A stretch of 8,736 nucleotides of DNA from Thermoplasmata archaeon (lineage in GTDB: Archaea; Thermoplasmatota; Thermoplasmata; SG8-5): positions 1-8,736 of the forward strand of contig JAUSPR010000244.1 of the NCBI GenBank assembly GCA_030655715.1. The letters run 5' to 3'. Both the position numbers and the translations under genes were made by a program. Below the pieces are notes generated by a model, which saw nothing but the letters and a program-made list of their open reading frames with translations, had not been told where the DNA came from and searched no databases. This document shows positions 5,853-8,736 of this stretch, in pieces (position 1 is the stretch's first letter; every line of letters starts with the position of its first letter).

Positions 5853-7660
5853 CAGTTTGCACCCCCTGAATTCTTTGTTCCGGTATAAGAAACCGCACCG
5901 GGAAGACGCTCAAAAATATGCTGGTAATGCTCTGAAGTTTTGATGAGCTGGTCATGCGTGCCAGTCGCAACAATGGAGCCCTTGTCCACGATGATGATGA
6001 GGTCAACCTCCAGGAGCGTTCTCAGGCGCTGGGTGACAGTAATGCTGGTGCGACCACGCATAACTTCCTCCAATGCTTTCCTTAACAGATATTCAGTGTG
6101 CACGTCTATCGCGCTAACTGAATCGTCCAGCAGCAAGATGCGGGGATCTTGAAGCAGGGTACGGGCTATGGCCAGTCTCTGCCTCTGGCCGCCGCTGAGA
6201 GTCATGCCCCGCTCTCCTATTACTGTTTCAAAGCCCTTTGGAAGCTCATTTATGAACTCTGTTGCCTGGGCCTTGGCCGCGGCTTCGAATATCTCGTCAT
6301 CAGCGGCGTCCTGCTTGCCGAAGGCGATATTGTCATGCACGCTCATCTTGAAGAGAAAAATATTTTGCTCGACTAGCCCGACCGCGTCCCTGACATTGCG
6401 GGTACTGACATCCCTCAGATTCACGCCGCCCACCAGAACCCGGCCCTCGGTGGGGTCATACAGACGCAATAAAAGTTTCAGAATCGTGCTTTTTCCGCCA
6501 CCTGGGCCGCCAATCAACGCCACTCTGGAGCCAGCGGGAATAGTGAGATTGAGTTTTTTCAGCGCATTTGGAGCATCGGAGCCATAGGAGAAGCTCACAT
6601 TCTCGAAGATAATATCACCGTTCCAATCTATAGTCTTCACTGACTCGGACGGTTCTTTCAACGGGTCCTTCCAGGCAAGAATGTCCACGATACGCTGGGC
6701 ATTGACATGTCCGCCCCGGATGACCAAAAGGAAGCGCGGCAACATGAAACTGAATGCATCCAGAGAGCCAAGGAGCGCCATGGCCTTCACAAGCGTGCCC
6801 ACCGTGAATACACCGGTCAAGACCTGATTGGCGCAATAAAGGAACGCTGCAGCAGTAGTGGCAGTGAGCACAAGATTGGGTAAGTAGAATGCTGCCAGCC
6901 GACCCTCGCGAGTCATCAGGCGCTCGTACTCCTTGGATACCTTGGTAAATTTCTCGCTCTCGAACCGCTCGGTTCCGAAGGCACGGACAACCTCCACGCC
7001 CCTGAATACCTCCTGTGTGATTTCGGTCAATTTCTCATTCTGCTCCGAGCGAGTGCGTCTGACAGGCTCCACAGCAACCGCGTATCGATAGGCCAGGAAA
7101 AGATAGAGTGGCGCTCCAATCGCAACGATGATGCCCAGAACAGGAAAAAGTCCGTACTGAAAATCGATAAGTGCCAGCAGCACCGAAGCGATTATCAAAG
7201 AGCCAATGGACGTGATGATGTTTCTCAGAGCCGGATTCAGGGAGAAACGTACCCAGCGGATGTCCTGCATTGCCACAGCCAGCATCTGCTTGCTGTCCAC
7301 CTGGTCATGAAAAGTCATGCTATTGCGCTGAATAACCTCGAAAAACTCCTGGCGCGCATCCCTTTCCCACCTGAGAGTCATGATGGCGAAAGCATAACCT
7401 ACAACGATAATGGTGACGAAAAGAAGCAGTGCAATACCGAGAATCAGCCAGCAATAACCGATGAATTCCGGGGTCATCCCGAGATTGTTGTCCGCGGAAA
7501 ACTGGAGGGCGTCGATTGCATCGCCGAGTACCCAGGAAGCCAGAGTTGTTAGCAACGAAGCTAGCAATGCCAGCACCACGGCGATTACCGTGAGTCCGGG
7601 GTAGCGCCGGAACGCTGATAGCTGATATGCGGTCGCACTCTTGTACACGGTTCTGGCCAT
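5852..7660 (-). CDS. Heterodimeric ABC exporter, degenerate-site half (TM287-like)
   Basis: First gene of the ABC pair: a membrane domain of about six helices (clearest at 22-45, 66-92, 148-167, 170-192, 262-282 and 290-312) fused to an ATPase domain (~348-585). Walker A is GGPGGGKST at 384-392, Q-loop Q432, signature canonical LSGGQ at 488-492. Walker B is ILLLDD at 508-513, with Asp513 where the catalytic Glu belongs. The D-loop is SAID at 516-519, and the switch residue is Q544 in TVTQRL instead of His. From memory, the same two substitutions occur in Thermotoga TM287. With the partner's LSAGQ they would build one non-hydrolysing ATP site, while its LSGGQ completes the partner's active one. 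A weak ribosome site (GTGAT, four bases before ATG) precedes the start. An insertion sequence ends 40 bp upstream. Membrane exporter, substrate unknown. Confidence 0.93.
   Translation of the reverse strand: MARTVYKSATAYQLSAFRRYPGLTVIAVVLALLASLLTTLASWVLGDAIDALQFSADNNLGMTPEFIGYCWLILGIALLLFVTIIVVGYAFAIMTLRWERDARQEFFEVIQRNSMTFHDQVDSKQMLAVAMQDIRWVRFSLNPALRNIITSIGSLIIASVLLALIDFQYGLFPVLGIIVAIGAPLYLFLAYRYAVAVEPVRRTRSEQNEKLTEITQEVFRGVEVVRAFGTERFESEKFTKVSKEYERLMTREGRLAAFYLPNLVLTATTAAAFLYCANQVLTGVFTVGTLVKAMALLGSLDAFSFMLPRFLLVIRGGHVNAQRIVDILAWKDPLKEPSESVKTIDWNGDIIFENVSFSYGSDAPNALKKLNLTIPAGSRVALIGGPGGGKSTILKLLLRLYDPTEGRVLVGGVNLRDVSTRNVRDAVGLVEQNIFLFKMSVHDNIAFGKQDAADDEIFEAAAKAQATEFINELPKGFETVIGERGMTLSGGQRQRLAIARTLLQDPRILLLDDSVSAIDVHTEYLLRKALEEVMRGRTSITVTQRLRTLLEVDLIIIVDKGSIVATGTHDQLIKTSEHYQHIFERLPGAVSYTGTKNSGGAN
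5860..5866 (-). promoter_or_regulatory. Strong ribosome-binding site for the second ABC gene
   Basis: GGGGGTG on the minus strand lies inside the last codons of the upstream ABC gene, seven bases before the ATG at 5852-5850. It fixes the start of the catalytic half-transporter. The one-base TGATG stop/start overlap indicates coupled synthesis of the two subunits. Confidence 0.75.
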
Positions 7661-7700
7661 GGTATCACATTACTGAGAAAGCAATGCACCTAATATGCGG

Positions 7701-7723
7701 TGTAGAGTCCGGATATTTTTTCG
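7701..7723 (+). repeat. Left terminal inverted repeat of the IS
   Basis: It begins TGTAGAGTCC and runs to TCG at 7721-7723. Aligned with the complement of the right end it differs only at positions 11, 14 and 18. It lies downstream of the transposase. Confidence 0.88.
7711..7723 (-). promoter_or_regulatory. Possible outward promoter at the IS end, facing the ABC operon
   Basis: The minus strand reads CGAAAAAATATCC inside the left terminal repeat. As a TATA box it would start RNA near 7690, just outside the IS, giving a leader of about 30 nt for the ABC operon. The sequence is A-rich rather than a clean TATA consensus. GCATATTAGG (7698-7689) in host DNA is a second candidate. Confidence 0.35.
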
Positions 7724-7740
7724 TTTACTATTGTTAAACG
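7722..7740. repeat. Small inverted repeat inside the IS left end
   Basis: CGTTTA (7722-7727) and TAAACG (7735-7740) flank a 7-nt spacer, 25 bp after the transposase stop. An A-run rather than a T-run follows on the transposase strand, so it does not look like a terminator. It could be a subterminal transposase-binding site or chance. Confidence 0.35.
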
Positions 7741-7764
7741 CTTCATCATACATATCCATATCGT

Positions 7765-8688
7765 TCAATCCTCCTTTTCGATTCTTCCAAGGAACATCCC
7801 GAGGAGGTTTCCAGGCCTCATTTTTCTGATGAACGCCTCGCTCGGTGTTTCACCCCAATCTAGCCTGAGAGAGCCATGAATGCGATTGTTGTACCAGTCC
7901 ATGAATTGTCTAGCTGTGTCGAATTTCTGCCTGTGTTTTATGTACTCTTGAAACCAACGCTCTATCTTCCCATTGGTCTGGGGATTGTTCCTCTTTGAGG
8001 GAATGTGTCTGATGTTTTGGTCCATCAGGTATTGCTCGAACCGGCTGATGCCTTTCTTCTTTTTTTCGCCGGCATTGGCATAGAACTGGCTCCCCCGGTC
8101 CGTGTTGATGGCAAATATTACGCCATTATGTTCCGTAGCCACAGCCATGGCCTCATTCAGAACCTCTATGGCATTATCTGTGGTGGCATTGGTGAACTCA
8201 CCCAGAGCCAGAATGTTTCTGGAAGCATCGTCTTCGTATGCAATCACCTGGAGTTCCCCATGCTCAAGCCAATCTGCATGAGCCAGGGAAAGGCTGTGCT
8301 TTCGTTCGTATCTACAACGCTTTCGTTTCTTCTGTTTCTTTGGATCTGGATTTGCCAGCTTGGCACTCAGGAGATGTTGGTGAATCTTGTTCTGCGGTAT
8401 ATTCTGGCCGTAGTGTTTCCTGATGTGGTGCCTGAGAAGACGTGCACCCAGGTAACACTCGCCGTAAGCCTTCTCGACTATCTCCTTCTGCTCCTCGGTA
8501 AGGCTGGTGCGCGGCCTCCTCTTCATATCGAGGACAGGATACCTACCCTGCTCGTTATAAAACTTCACCAGCTGTTGCACCCTCCGCTGCGAAACTCCCT
8601 GGATGGATGCCACAATCCCCGTGTCCTCAGATTTTTTAACCACTTCATCCACCATCCATTTGATCTTCTTGTTCGTCAATTTCACCAT
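7765..8688 (-). CDS. IS481-family DDE transposase
   Basis: Cut-and-paste type recombinase with an RNase H-like rve catalytic domain, which recognises and joins the ends of its own element. The 307-residue product starts with a helix-turn-helix (about 20-50, TGIVASIQGVSQRRVQQLV). A second DNA-binding segment (62-112) with TSLTEEQKEIVEKAYGE and a basic linker KKQKKRKRCRYERK (117-130) follow. The catalytic triad is D139 in HADWLE, D197 in NTDRGSQFYA and E243 in NPQTNGKIERWF. WYNNRIHGSLRLDWGETPSEAF closes the domain, as in IS3/IS481 transposases. Forty-five residues separate the second Asp and the Glu, about ten more than is common in IS3-type enzymes, because of a basic insert GEKKKKGISR. The frame appears intact. 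The ATG at 8688 follows GTGTGAAAAC, a weak ribosome site. Confidence 0.92.
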   Translation of the reverse strand: MVKLTNKKIKWMVDEVVKKSEDTGIVASIQGVSQRRVQQLVKFYNEQGRYPVLDMKRRPRTSLTEEQKEIVEKAYGECYLGARLLRHHIRKHYGQNIPQNKIHQHLLSAKLANPDPKKQKKRKRCRYERKHSLSLAHADWLEHGELQVIAYEDDASRNILALGEFTNATTDNAIEVLNEAMAVATEHNGVIFAINTDRGSQFYANAGEKKKKGISRFEQYLMDQNIRHIPSKRNNPQTNGKIERWFQEYIKHRQKFDTARQFMDWYNNRIHGSLRLDWGETPSEAFIRKMRPGNLLGMFLGRIEKED

Positions 8689-8713
8689 GTTTTCACACGG
8701 TGATATCTCTCGG

Positions 8714-8736
8714 CGAAATAATTTCAGGACTCTACA
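8714..8736 (-). repeat. Right terminal inverted repeat of the IS, with possible transposase promoter
   Basis: Read on the minus strand it starts TGTAGAGTCCTGAAATTATT and ends TCG, matching the left end at 20 of 23 bases. The AAATTATTT within it lies about 30 nt before the transposase ATG, a fitting place for its TATA box with a very short leader. Confidence 0.85.

Larger units (their letters stand above)
7701..8736 (-). mobile_element. Complete IS481-like insertion sequence, 1036 bp
   Basis: A transposase gene is enclosed by terminal inverted repeats starting TGTAGAGTCC and ending in its complement, ACA-3', the TGT...ACA tips typical of the IS481/IS3 type. The 23-bp ends match at 20 of 23 positions. 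The size is normal for the family. The right tip coincides with the last base of the window, so a target duplication cannot be tested here. The left flank available for comparison is TAATATGCGG (7691-7700). The intact ends and open transposase frame suggest a recent, possibly active copy. It reads toward the ABC operon, ending 40 bp before its start codon. Confidence 0.88.

Noticed and set aside
5852..7660. Possibility that the first ABC gene is a decayed pseudogene because of its Walker B and switch substitutions
   Set aside because: The frame is full length, the other motifs are intact, and the same substitutions occur in the degenerate subunit of known heterodimeric exporters.
3151..7660. 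A functional module joining the exporter, GPN GTPase and urocanase
   Set aside because: The only support is shared strand and short gaps. A possible promoter or terminator separates the GTPase, and no biochemical link is known to me.
7722..7740. Intrinsic terminator after the transposase
   Set aside because: The stem is only six A/T-rich pairs and is followed by an A-run, not a T-run, in the direction of transcription.
8005..8703. Plus-strand open frame of 232 codons opposite the transposase
   Set aside because: It is the antisense of a clear DDE transposase, shows no family features of its own and has no ribosome site. It is best explained as a codon-bias shadow.

Overview
The window looks archaeal. 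It encodes a GPN-loop GTPase, a family confined to archaea and eukaryotes. Some starts are preceded by GGTG-type ribosome sites complementary to the archaeal 16S 3' end, and several genes have A/T-rich TATA-like stretches instead of bacterial -35/-10 boxes. Base composition is near 50% GC. A euryarchaeal, perhaps Thermoplasmata-like, host is my best guess, with low confidence because no marker settles the lineage.

Layout. (1) 1-1223, plus strand: a membrane protein of unknown function with five predicted membrane helices and a C-terminal soluble domain. Its reading frame is still open at the left edge, so it may be 5'-truncated. (2) 1224-1447: a gene-free gap between convergent genes, with at least four hairpins. 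Two of them resemble the ends of IS200/IS605-type elements, so the gap may be a small palindromic relic or MITE; paired terminators are the simpler alternative. (3) 1448-7660, minus strand throughout: transcription order is ABC half-transporter A, ABC half-transporter B (stop and start share one base), GPN GTPase, then urocanate hydratase (hutU). (4) 7701-8736: a complete IS481-like insertion sequence with 23-bp imperfect terminal inverted repeats (20/23 identical) around a DDE transposase. Its right tip is the last base of the window.

How the genes work together. The two ABC half-transporters form a heterodimeric exporter of the TM287/TM288 type. Half A has lost the catalytic Glu and the switch His, and half B has the altered signature motif, so the defects fall on one ATP site while the other stays canonical. 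The insertion sequence sits 40 bp upstream of this operon and points the same way. It probably cut the operon off from its original upstream DNA and may now supply an outward promoter or read-through. The GTPase and hutU follow downstream but have no obvious link to export. hutU is the only histidine-degradation gene seen here.

I did not find a clearly new system. The items most worth a second look are the IS-ABC promoter junction, the structured 224-bp gap, the asymmetric ABC pair and the G4-variant GPN GTPase. No tRNA, rRNA or CRISPR array was recognised.
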